Both the position numbers and the translations under genes were made by a program. From JBCDLI01 sp038745535 (lineage in GTDB: Bacteria; Pseudomonadota; Alphaproteobacteria; Rhizobiales; Rhizobiaceae), in the NCBI GenBank assembly GCA_038745535.1, contig JBCDLI010000004.1:1-64000 (forward strand): a stretch of DNA of 64,000 nucleotides. Reading direction: 5' to 3'. How positions within the stretch are numbered: position 1 is the stretch's first letter; every line of letters starts with the position of its first letter. This document shows, one piece after another, positions 52,634 through 60,186 of the stretch. Below the pieces are notes generated by a model, which saw nothing but the letters and a program-made list of their open reading frames with translations, was not told the DNA's origin and did no database searches.

Positions 52634-52816
52634 ATGACCAATGTTATTCATATCGATTTCAACCGTGGTGTACCGATCGCAGTTGAAACAAAGCGCGAAG
52701 ACCTGTCATCGACAATCCTCGAAACGGTCATTCAGCGCATCCATGTCCCGGTAAGGCACAATCCGATTTCGCGTCCAAAGTCTCTTGCGACGGGAAGCAT
52801 CGCCCCGCTCTACTAA
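52634..52816 (+). CDS. Possible small protein between metA and the hydroxyacyl-CoA dehydrogenase gene
   Basis: An open frame of 60 residues starting MTNVIHIDFNRG and ending at 52816, divergent from metA and convergent with the dehydrogenase gene. It has no clear ribosome site and no known domain. It could be a real small protein or chance. Confidence 0.35.
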   Translation: MTNVIHIDFNRGVPIAVETKREDLSSTILETVIQRIHVPVRHNPISRPKSLATGSIAPLY

Positions 52817-52835
52817 AGCAACGCGTTTCAACGCA

Positions 52836-53714
52836 TCAGCGCGTTGGGACTGGCTCTTCCCCGCGATAGTCGTAGAAGCCGCGTCCCGATTTGCGGCCGA
52901 GCCATCCTGCTTCGACGTATTTCACCAGCAACGGGCAGGGGCGGTATTTTGTGTCCGCCAACCCGTCATGCAACACCTGCATAATTGCCAGACAGGTATC
53001 AAGACCGATGAAGTCCGCTAACTGCAGCGGCCCCATGGGATGATTGGCGCCGAGTTTCATGGACTCGTCAATCGATGTGACTGACCCGACACCTTCGTGG
53101 AGCGTATAAACCGCCTCGTTGATCATTGGCAGCAGGATGCGGTTAACGATGAATGCGGGATAATCCTCTGATACCGTCGCTGTCTTTTCAAGCGATGTCA
53201 CATAGGCCTGCGCGGACTTGTAGGTGTCGTCGGCAGTCGCAATCCCCCGGACCAATTCAACCAGCTTCATCAAAGGAACCGGGTTCATGAAGTGGATGCC
53301 CATGAATTGTTCGGGCCGGTCGGTCTGCGCCGCTAAGCGGGTGATGGAGATCGAAGAGGTGTTGGACGCGAGCAGCGCTTCAGGCTTCAAAAGCGGACAG
53401 AGTTCAGCGAAAATCGCATGTTTCACGTCTTCGTTTTCACTGGCAGCTTCGATGACAAGATCAGCGCCAGACAGCGCGCTTAGCTCGCCTGAGGGATGCA
53501 GATTAGACAGAGTTCTGTCCCGCGTTTCGGCATCCATTTTCTCTTTAGCGACTAGCTTTTCTGTCGATTTACCGATCTTTTCAATTGCCGCTTTTGCATT
53601 GTCCAGCGCCACATCAGAAAGCACAACTTTGTAGCCTGCGGCTGCAGACACCTGCGCAATGCCAGCGCCCATTTGCCCGGCGCCTATGACGCCGATTGAA
53701 GTGATCTCTGGCAT
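52836..53714 (-). CDS. hbdA: 3-hydroxybutyryl-CoA dehydrogenase
   Basis: A 292-residue enzyme that interconverts acetoacetyl-CoA and 3-hydroxybutyryl-CoA with NAD(P). The N-terminal dinucleotide site is IGAGQMGAGIAQVSAAAGY. The HFMNPVPLMKLVELVRG segment includes the active-site histidine, and the C-terminal dimer domain contains DYPAFIVNRILLPMINEAVYTL and LGANHPMGPLQLADFIGLD. It follows 105 bases after TPMT on the same strand. Confidence 0.92.
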   Translation of the reverse strand: MPEITSIGVIGAGQMGAGIAQVSAAAGYKVVLSDVALDNAKAAIEKIGKSTEKLVAKEKMDAETRDRTLSNLHPSGELSALSGADLVIEAASENEDVKHAIFAELCPLLKPEALLASNTSSISITRLAAQTDRPEQFMGIHFMNPVPLMKLVELVRGIATADDTYKSAQAYVTSLEKTATVSEDYPAFIVNRILLPMINEAVYTLHEGVGSVTSIDESMKLGANHPMGPLQLADFIGLDTCLAIMQVLHDGLADTKYRPCPLLVKYVEAGWLGRKSGRGFYDYRGEEPVPTR

Positions 53715-53819
53715 GGCTCTCTCCTTTGAAAGTCGTTTCCGGACGCTGCCCGTTGTGCGTCGCCCTGTAAATGTTGCAGTGCAATATAATTGATGGTTTC
53801 ACCTCGACAAGTAAGCCTG

Positions 53820-54455
53820 TCACGTTTTGCGAGCCAGAAGCGAAATCTCAGCGATGGCGGCGGTCGTTTTCAACGTCAGCGGTTTCGTTTCTTGAACCGA
53901 GATATTGAAATTGGACCCATAATGCTCGTCGACCTCGCAGGTCGGCACGGAGAAGGGCGGTCCCTCCATCTCAGCCTGATCATAGGCGAATGTGATCAGC
54001 AGTTGCGTTGCGCCGCCGGTAATCGTGCGCAGATGGCCCGCATATCGAACCCGCATGTCCGGTGGAAGTGCGACAAGCGCCGCCCGGTCGTAGACTGCAT
54101 CGACGGGACCAAGAGTGTCTTTGGTGAGTGCAAAAAAATCGCCTGTAAAAAGTGTCAATGGCCCATGCTTGAACTTGGTGACAGTTTCCGAAATCACTAT
54201 GACCTCAGGCAAAGCGCCCAAGCGCTCGAAAACGGCTTTGATTGCGAGCGGGCTGAGATCTATGCCGACGACGTGAACACCCTGTTGAAGGAGCCAGTCT
54301 ATGTCGACGGCTTTTCCGCAGAGAGGCAAAAAGATGGTCTGCTTCTGTCGAAGCGTTAGTTTGCCAAAGTGCTTCACGAGCAGGCTGTTGGGTTTACCCT
54401 CGTGAAAACCAATTCGATCATTGCGCCAACGATCAAGCCAGAATTGCTTGTCCAC
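53820..54455 (-). CDS. tpm: Thiopurine S-methyltransferase family protein
   Basis: A 211-residue class I SAM methyltransferase. The TPMT pattern is clear: FWLDRWRNDRIGFHEGKPNSLLVKHF at the N-terminus split over two helices, LPLCGKAVDIDWL, GVDL-type GIDLSPLAI, and YDRAALVALPPDMR. Bacterial members methylate thiopurines and also detoxify tellurite, selenite and other metalloids. It lies 7 bases after the SDR gene and so likely shares its transcript. Confidence 0.9.
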   Translation of the reverse strand: MDKQFWLDRWRNDRIGFHEGKPNSLLVKHFGKLTLRQKQTIFLPLCGKAVDIDWLLQQGVHVVGIDLSPLAIKAVFERLGALPEVIVISETVTKFKHGPLTLFTGDFFALTKDTLGPVDAVYDRAALVALPPDMRVRYAGHLRTITGGATQLLITFAYDQAEMEGPPFSVPTCEVDEHYGSNFNISVQETKPLTLKTTAAIAEISLLARKT

Positions 54456-54462
54456 GAAGACC

Positions 54463-55239
54463 TCAGTTTTTCGCCTGCATACGCTCCATCATCGACATGA
54501 CCATACGACGAGGCAAAAACGGAACAACCCATTGTATGAAAAAGCTCAGGCCCCATTCATTGATGGCAACAAGTTTGCCTTTCATCATGGCGTGATAGCC
54601 AATCTCGGCCACGTCTTTTGGAGTTGCTCCACTCTTGGTCATGGCAGTGCCTTCCAAATTAGCGACCTTGGCAAATTCGGTTTCGACATAACCCGGTGCA
54701 AGGACGGTGCAGGTGACGCCGTGCGGGCGCATCTCGTGGTCGACGGCTTGGCTAAATGAATTCACGAATGCCTTGGTCGCAAAATATACCGCCTGCGTTG
54801 GGCCGGGCACAAAGCCAGCTGTGGAACCGACATTTAGAATTTTGCCGCTGCCCTGTTTGGCCATCCGCGCCGCAAACTCGTGGGTGAGTTTGACCAGTGC
54901 CACGACGTTCAAATCGATCATGGCAATCTCGTCTTTGATTTCTCGGTCGATCAGTCGCCCATGGCCGCCATAGCCTGCATTGTTGACGAGGATATCGACC
55001 TTCAACCCCGCCTCATCGACAGCGGCGATCAGCTTTTCCGGGCCCTCCGGCTTGCCGATGTCCGCTGCGATCACGTGAACCTTGACGCTGTAGTTCTTTT
55101 CGATTTGAGCTTTCAGTTCCTCAAGCCGATCCTCGCGCCGCGCAGTGAGAATAAGGTTACCGCCTTGGGAAGCGTGGTAGAGTGCGATTTTGCGGCCAAT
55201 GCCGCTGGATGCGCCCGTGATGAGTGCGGTGTCGAGCAT
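54463..55239 (-). CDS. Short-chain dehydrogenase/reductase
   Basis: A 258-residue classical SDR: cofactor motif TGASSGIGRKIAL, ARREDRLEEL with a basic residue after the second strand (NADP preference), NNAGYGG, and the catalytic S-Y-K in FVPGPTQAVYFATKAFVNSF. The C-terminus has a hydrophobic and basic stretch (FFIQWVVPFLPRRMVM) that suggests membrane association. Substrate unknown. It is upstream of tpm. Confidence 0.85.
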   Translation of the reverse strand: MLDTALITGASSGIGRKIALYHASQGGNLILTARREDRLEELKAQIEKNYSVKVHVIAADIGKPEGPEKLIAAVDEAGLKVDILVNNAGYGGHGRLIDREIKDEIAMIDLNVVALVKLTHEFAARMAKQGSGKILNVGSTAGFVPGPTQAVYFATKAFVNSFSQAVDHEMRPHGVTCTVLAPGYVETEFAKVANLEGTAMTKSGATPKDVAEIGYHAMMKGKLVAINEWGLSFFIQWVVPFLPRRMVMSMMERMQAKN

Positions 55240-55325
55240 GAATTTGCCTCTACGTGATCTGGGGTTTTTATATGTTGCTGCGCGGTATAGTGCTTGTCAC
55301 TAGGCGACCGGGCTGCACGAACAAC

Positions 55326-55694
55326 TCATTTATCGATCTCAAGTTCCAATTCCGCGCGGACCTTTTTGGTAAGCTTCTGGACTGCCATTCGGTAACTTTC
55401 GCGGATATAGTCTCGTAAACCGTCGTCATCTAGGCTTTCATCCGATAAGCGCTGTATCCATTTCATGCCGCGAGACGCCATGTATGGCGCGGGCATGCAG
55501 CCCGGCTGGTCTCTCAAAATATCGAAAGCGAGTGGCGAGACTTTGAAGGTCACATGCAGCCCTTCGGTCTCAGTCCACCACCCGGCGGCAAACATTTTCC
55601 CGCCAACCTTCCAAACGTCCGCCCCGTACCACTGGACCACATGGGTCGTCGAAGGCAGCTCGGCGCAGAAGAGATTGTATTCATCGCGGGTCAT
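55326..55694 (-). CDS. MmcQ/YjbR (DUF419) family protein
   Basis: A 122-residue protein with the MmcQ/YjbR fold pattern: MTRDEYNLFCAELPSTTHVVQWYGADVWKVGGKMFA, a central strand set and the WIQRLSDESLDDDGLRDYIRESYRMAV helix. The family has a DNA-binding-like fold but unknown biochemistry. I chose ATG 55694; the longer frame overlaps the sigma factor gene. It follows the ECF sigma factor by 38 bases on the same strand. Confidence 0.8.
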   Translation of the reverse strand: MTRDEYNLFCAELPSTTHVVQWYGADVWKVGGKMFAAGWWTETEGLHVTFKVSPLAFDILRDQPGCMPAPYMASRGMKWIQRLSDESLDDDGLRDYIRESYRMAVQKLTKKVRAELELEIDK

Positions 55695-55732
55695 CGGTTT
55701 GAACAAACGCACCGCGCATGAGATTGCAACAC

Positions 55733-56995
55733 CTAGCTTGTCGGCAGTGAAGCCCGTGATCGTTCCAGCCACTTGCGGGTTGGCAGGTCTGTGCTCAGGC
55801 CGATTGCTTTTTCGTAGGCGTGTTCAGCGTTCTTACTGTCACCGATTTCTGCATACAAATACGCAGCTGTCGCCCAATAGGGTTGAAAGGTTGCGATGTC
55901 GTCCTCGTTGATGACGTTTAGCGCATTGAGCCCTGCAGTGCCCCCAAAAGCGTGTCCGACGGCAGAGGCGCGTGCGACCGCAGCGCCAAGTGTCGGTGCG
56001 ATGTTGATGAGACCACTATAAAGCGAGGCGATGGACCGCCAATCCACCGTGCCCGTTTCCGCCCGGTCGGCATGAACGGATTGGATCGCAGCTTCAATCT
56101 GGAAGCGCCCTGGTCTGCCCATCGTGGCAGCACGTTTCAGTATGGTGATCCCGCGACGGATCAGCAGGGGGTTCCAACGCGCCGTATCCTGTTCGTCAAT
56201 CGGAACGAGCGTTCCGCTATCATCCGTCCGTGCATCGCGGCGCGCGAATGAAAACGCGAGGAGTGCCGCTAAACCCAGTATCTCCGGCTCATCGGGCAAA
56301 AGATCGGCGACCGTGGTGGCGAGATAAAGCGCCTCATGGGACAAGTCTGTTGTTGCATCGTCGTCCGGCGTGTCCCGCCACGACAGAGCGTATGCGCCAT
56401 AGATTGCTTCCAGCACGCTAGCGAGACGCGGCGCGATATCGTGAGCATCGGGCACCGAAAACGGGATGCGCGCGTCTTTGATCTTCCGCTTTGCCCGTAC
56501 CAGCCGCTGGGCAAGTGTTGCCCCCGGCATCAGATAGGCTGACGCGATGTCTTTGGCCTCAAACCCGAGCACAGTTTGCAAGATCAACGGTGTGTGAACG
56601 CTCTCGTCTATTGCTGGATGTGCGCACGCAAACATCAGCTTAAGGCGGTCATCTGGTATTTCGGCGCTATCGTCTTTGAGCACCGTTGCAGGCATCTGAC
56701 TCATCTGGAAATCCTCATCGTCTAGTGAGCCCGCCGCAGTTCGTGAAGCTGCACTTTTCGCATGGTCCCGCTGGCGATTTTTTGCAGCGGTCAGAAGCCA
56801 AGCTTCCGGCGAGTTCGGAATGCCGTTCACGGGCCAAGTCTCAAGCGCTTTCGTGAAAGCATCGGCCAGAGCATCTTCCGCAGACGCGATGTCACTGGAC
56901 TGCTTTGCCAGCACGGCGATTAACCGGCCGTAGGAAACGCGGGCAACATGTTCAGCTTTTGCCCGCGCGTCCGAGGTTTGAGCAGCCTCGTTCAC
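55733..56995 (-). CDS. ECF42-type RNA polymerase sigma factor
   Basis: A 420-residue ECF sigma factor. Sigma region 2 is at about residues 10-85 (SYGRLIAVLA, then DAFTKALETWP) and region 4 at about 110-170 (LTLQTVLGFEAKDIASAYLMPGATLAQRLVRAKRKI type). The long C-terminal part (about 180-415) has the DUF6596 and TPR-like extension seen in ECF42. ECF42 has no classical anti-sigma factor; the extension is thought to regulate it, and these genes are linked to DGPF/YCII proteins, as here with only 3 bases between. The YjbR gene follows. Confidence 0.9.
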   Translation of the reverse strand: MNEAAQTSDARAKAEHVARVSYGRLIAVLAKQSSDIASAEDALADAFTKALETWPVNGIPNSPEAWLLTAAKNRQRDHAKSAASRTAAGSLDDEDFQMSQMPATVLKDDSAEIPDDRLKLMFACAHPAIDESVHTPLILQTVLGFEAKDIASAYLMPGATLAQRLVRAKRKIKDARIPFSVPDAHDIAPRLASVLEAIYGAYALSWRDTPDDDATTDLSHEALYLATTVADLLPDEPEILGLAALLAFSFARRDARTDDSGTLVPIDEQDTARWNPLLIRRGITILKRAATMGRPGRFQIEAAIQSVHADRAETGTVDWRSIASLYSGLINIAPTLGAAVARASAVGHAFGGTAGLNALNVINEDDIATFQPYWATAAYLYAEIGDSKNAEHAYEKAIGLSTDLPTRKWLERSRASLPTS

Positions 56996-56998
56996 GCT

Positions 56999-57370
56999 CT
57001 AGCCCGCGTGGGGATTGCCACCTTCCGGCATGGCTGAGGCTCGCACCTCAATCAGTCCGTAGTGAACCGATGGGCACTTTTCTGCCCAAGCAAGCGCAGC
57101 ATCCAAATCAGGCACATCAATCACAAACGTCCCGCCGAGCTGTTCCTTCGTATCGGCGTAGGGCCCGTCTTGGATTTTCTTTTTGCCGTCTTTCAGCGTG
57201 ATGGTCGTCGCGGTCGGTGAAGGCTGCAGCCAGTCGGTGTCCACCAGCACGCCTGCCTCTTTCAATTGGCCGATATATTCGCCAAACACTTTGAAGCTTT
57301 GAGCCATGTCCTCTTCGCTGATTTCAGCAAATTGGCTCTCATCGTTGTAAAGAAAAAATGTGTAACGCAT
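56999..57370 (-). CDS. DGPF/YCII-domain protein linked to the ECF42 sigma factor
   Basis: A 123-residue protein with the DGPF-like motif (here D-G-P-Y) in KKKIQDGPYADTKEQLGGTFVIDV, and C-terminal ECPS-like stretches of the family. DGPF proteins are the usual targets and neighbours of ECF42 sigma factors. The biochemical role is unknown. It is 15 bases after the SRPBCC gene and 3 bases before the sigma factor. Confidence 0.9.
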   Translation of the reverse strand: MRYTFFLYNDESQFAEISEEDMAQSFKVFGEYIGQLKEAGVLVDTDWLQPSPTATTITLKDGKKKIQDGPYADTKEQLGGTFVIDVPDLDAALAWAEKCPSVHYGLIEVRASAMPEGGNPHAG

Positions 57371-57385
57371 TTGGGTGTCTCCCTA

Positions 57386-57901
57386 TCAGGCCGTTTGAGC
57401 CGCTTTGTTCAATTCTTTTAGTCCGAGCTCGTAGGTGGGCCCCAACATGCCATCGAGAAACAGCCCAACGACACGGCCAATTGGATTGAAGCCGAAATCG
57501 GATTTTGTTGACCAAGTCACTTCTGTTATGTCGCCATTGGGCGAGAGGTGAAATTCAGACACCGGTTTCCCCATCGCGCCGAGATCAAGCTGCATGGTGA
57601 CCGACTGATTTTCTTCCATGGCGACGATGGTCTGTGTGCCTTTCCCGTCCTTGCCGTCAAACGCAAAGCCGGACCCGATGCCACTCGATGGACCTTGCAA
57701 AGTGATTTTGAGCTTTTTGTCTTTGAGCTTGTACGGATTGAAGGTCTGAAAACCTTCATTGGAGGCCACAAGCGCGAAGACTTTTTCAGCCGGCGCATTG
57801 ATAGTGGCGCTGCGCGTCACTGTCTTTGAGGCAGGCAAGAGAAAAGGCACGGTGACGACTGCCACTGCAGCGATTGCGCCGATTGTGATGTAGGTATTCA
57901 T
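57386..57901 (-). CDS. SRPBCC-family protein
   Basis: A 171-residue protein with one N-terminal hydrophobic segment (residues 5-23) and a START/SRPBCC domain (about 30-165): SATINAPAEKVFALVASNEGFQTFNPY, then VTWSTKSDFGFNPIGRVVGLFL. SRPBCC proteins bind lipids or small hydrophobic ligands. The segment may be a signal anchor. It lies 15 bases before the DGPF gene in the ECF42 set. Confidence 0.82.
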   Translation of the reverse strand: MNTYITIGAIAAVAVVTVPFLLPASKTVTRSATINAPAEKVFALVASNEGFQTFNPYKLKDKKLKITLQGPSSGIGSGFAFDGKDGKGTQTIVAMEENQSVTMQLDLGAMGKPVSEFHLSPNGDITEVTWSTKSDFGFNPIGRVVGLFLDGMLGPTYELGLKELNKAAQTA

Positions 57902-58010
57902 GATATTTGTCCGATCATTTTGGCGAGAGCGTTAGCGCTTTCACCACCCAGACGATCTCGGACCCGCCCAATCGACAGATGTGCGAAGTTTTTTGAATTT
58001 TTTTCTGAGG

Positions 58011-58991
58011 CTACTTTTCGACCTCGGTTTGAGCCATCCATGCGCTGGGGCTTGATCCAGCGACTCGCAGAAATTCTCGATTGAAGTTTGACTTCGTGTT
58101 GAAGCCAGAATTGAGCATGGCATTCGTCACCGACTCACCTTCGCGGATTGTCCGCTGTGCATGTGCAATGCGCGCATTGTTGATGAACCGCGAAACGTTT
58201 TCGCCGGTGGTTTGATTGATCGTCGCAGATAAGAGTTTTGTCGGTACCTGAAGTTTTCGTGCTAGCCGCGTTAGTGTCAGGTCAGGATCAAGGTATGGCC
58301 TTTGGTTCTGCATCAAGAGCTGCAGCCGTGACCACAGATCGGGGTCTGCAATTGAGCTTCTCGCCGCGTCTTTCTCGTCGCTGTCTGTGCTTGTTTCCAA
58401 GTGTACAGAAACGCTCAGCGCACCGATCACCAAAAGGTTACCTACGGAGAAGAGACTGATGATCCATGGTTTAAGGTCACCGAAATCGCCCAAGTGCGCA
58501 GCAATTATCAAAACGTCGCTGAGTGCAGACGCAATCAGTGCGGCGCCGATTACCAGCCAAATCCGAGCCGGAAGATCACCGCTTGCAAGAAGTGTGTCGG
58601 GCTGCTGATCGGGACCGTCTTTTGCTGATAATACGATCATTGATCCGTAGATCACGAATAGCATCGGTAAAATCACATCGATGAAAAGTGGCGCTACGAG
58701 CAAAGCTGCAAGCACGGCGAGCGGACCAACAGCGTGGACCAAACCTGCTAGCCCCGTCGTGCCCCTGTATGCGAACCACGCTAACGGCGGGATGAGTGAC
58801 GCGACCAGCGGCTGCACTGTTCGCATCATCGCTACCTCATAGTGCTGGTTGAGCGCGATGATGAGCGATTGGGCCGCGCATAACATCAACAAGAACACCA
58901 GCGGATGGGTGTGTCCATTTCGCTGCCAGAGCCGAAGCGCGGCGAAACCGAGAACGCATGACACAAAGACGGGAATGGGAAACGTGGGCAC
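58011..58991 (-). CDS. Membrane AraC-family transcriptional regulator
   Basis: A 326-residue protein. The first 200 residues form about seven hydrophobic segments, and the last 100 residues are an AraC-type helix-turn-helix domain (TLTRLARKLQVPTKLLSATINQTTG and AMLNSGFNTKSNFNREFLRVAGSSPSAW). This layout senses a membrane or periplasmic signal and controls genes nearby. It is upstream of the SRPBCC-DGPF-ECF42 genes on the same strand, 109 bases away, and divergent from the hydrolase. Confidence 0.87.
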   Translation of the reverse strand: MPTFPIPVFVSCVLGFAALRLWQRNGHTHPLVFLLMLCAAQSLIIALNQHYEVAMMRTVQPLVASLIPPLAWFAYRGTTGLAGLVHAVGPLAVLAALLVAPLFIDVILPMLFVIYGSMIVLSAKDGPDQQPDTLLASGDLPARIWLVIGAALIASALSDVLIIAAHLGDFGDLKPWIISLFSVGNLLVIGALSVSVHLETSTDSDEKDAARSSIADPDLWSRLQLLMQNQRPYLDPDLTLTRLARKLQVPTKLLSATINQTTGENVSRFINNARIAHAQRTIREGESVTNAMLNSGFNTKSNFNREFLRVAGSSPSAWMAQTEVEK

Positions 58992-59126
58992 GTTTTTCTC
59001 CGTAAAGCTTTGCGCGGGGATAGTCCTGAAACGCGATCGTGACGACCTAAAACCGGATTTAGGACGCCCGTACGAAAAACAGCGCCGATGATGAGCTCGT
59101 TATTTCAGCTACGAATGGAGATCATC

Positions 59127-60137
59127 ATGAAATCATTGCTTATCGGCGCGCTGCTGGCCTCGGGCGTTTCAACTGCAGAGGCGGAAGTTGCCGGGCTTCA
59201 AATCGCTGAGGTGTTCATGCCTCACCACGATAAAACCGCGCGTGTTGCAGTCTGGTACCCGACCGCTTCCTCAGAACTGCCATCGCTCTACGGCAGCAAC
59301 CCGGTTTTCGAAGGTGTAGAAGCGCAGGAAAATGCGCCCCTGGTCGAAGGCTCGCATCCGATTGTGCTTTTGAGCCATGGCATGGGCGGTACTGACCGAT
59401 CTCTTGCCTGGCTTGGCGCAGCGTTCGCGAAGCGCGGGGCGATCACGATTGCGGTCAATCATCCCAACTCGACATGGGGCGACTTCGACATGTCTGAGGG
59501 CGTAAAGCATTGGACGAGAGCGCTGGATATGAGCGCATCTTTCGATGCGGTTCTCGATAGGGCAGAGTTTGCGCGCAGCATTGATCTTGATCGGGTCATG
59601 GCGGCTGGATTTTCCTTTGGCGGTTGGACGGCGCTTTCTCTAGGCGGGGCAAAGGGTAGTCATTCCGGGTTCATTGAAGCTTGCGAAACGCACACCGAGA
59701 TGGAGGCCTGCGGCTTGCTCATGTCCGATAGGGTGAAACTGCAATCGCAGGACCCTACGCTTTGGAATGCCAGTTATGCTGATGAGCGCGTCAAGTTCGT
59801 CGTTGCGATTGATCCGGGATTTGTTTGGGGCTTGGAGAACGAGAACGTCGCTGATGTCGTCTCCGCGACAACGCTCATCGGTTTCGGCAGCGAAGCGGAT
59901 AGAATGCTTGCCACCAATTTCGATGAAAGCGGGTTGGCATCGCTGCGTGAGGACTGGACGATCGAACGCTTTGATCCTGCCTATCACTTCAGTGCGATGC
60001 CGATATGCACCTCAAAAGGAGAGGCAATTCTAGAGGCTGAGAATGATGACCCAGTCTGCACCGATCCCGTGGGATCGGACCGCGCAGCAATTCACGCTCG
60101 TATTGTTGACCTCATCGCTGAGCAACTTGGTATTTGA
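59127..60137 (+). CDS. Exported alpha/beta hydrolase (dienelactone hydrolase/PAF-acetylhydrolase-like)
   Basis: A 336-residue protein with a short signal peptide (MKSLLIGALLASGVSTAEA). The fold shows PIVLLSHGMGG (oxyanion loop), the nucleophile elbow AAGFSFGGWTAL (Ser in G-F-S-F-G), and a later FDPAYHFSAMP stretch that may hold the catalytic histidine. The substrate is unknown. ATG 59127 has GGAG 6 bases upstream. It is divergent from the membrane AraC regulator, which may control it. Confidence 0.82.
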   Translation: MKSLLIGALLASGVSTAEAEVAGLQIAEVFMPHHDKTARVAVWYPTASSELPSLYGSNPVFEGVEAQENAPLVEGSHPIVLLSHGMGGTDRSLAWLGAAFAKRGAITIAVNHPNSTWGDFDMSEGVKHWTRALDMSASFDAVLDRAEFARSIDLDRVMAAGFSFGGWTALSLGGAKGSHSGFIEACETHTEMEACGLLMSDRVKLQSQDPTLWNASYADERVKFVVAIDPGFVWGLENENVADVVSATTLIGFGSEADRMLATNFDESGLASLREDWTIERFDPAYHFSAMPICTSKGEAILEAENDDPVCTDPVGSDRAAIHARIVDLIAEQLGI

Positions 60138-60139
60138 AC

Positions 60140-60167
60140 AAAAAAGCCCGGCGGTGGACCGGGCTTT
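60140..60167. terminator. Bidirectional terminator between the hydrolase and clpB
   Basis: AAAAAAGCCCGG, CGGTGGA loop, CCGGGCTTT: a GC stem (GCCCGG/CCGGGC) flanked by A and T runs, between two convergent genes. It can end transcription from both sides. Confidence 0.85.
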
Positions 60168-60186
60168 CACTATTTTTGTCAGAACT

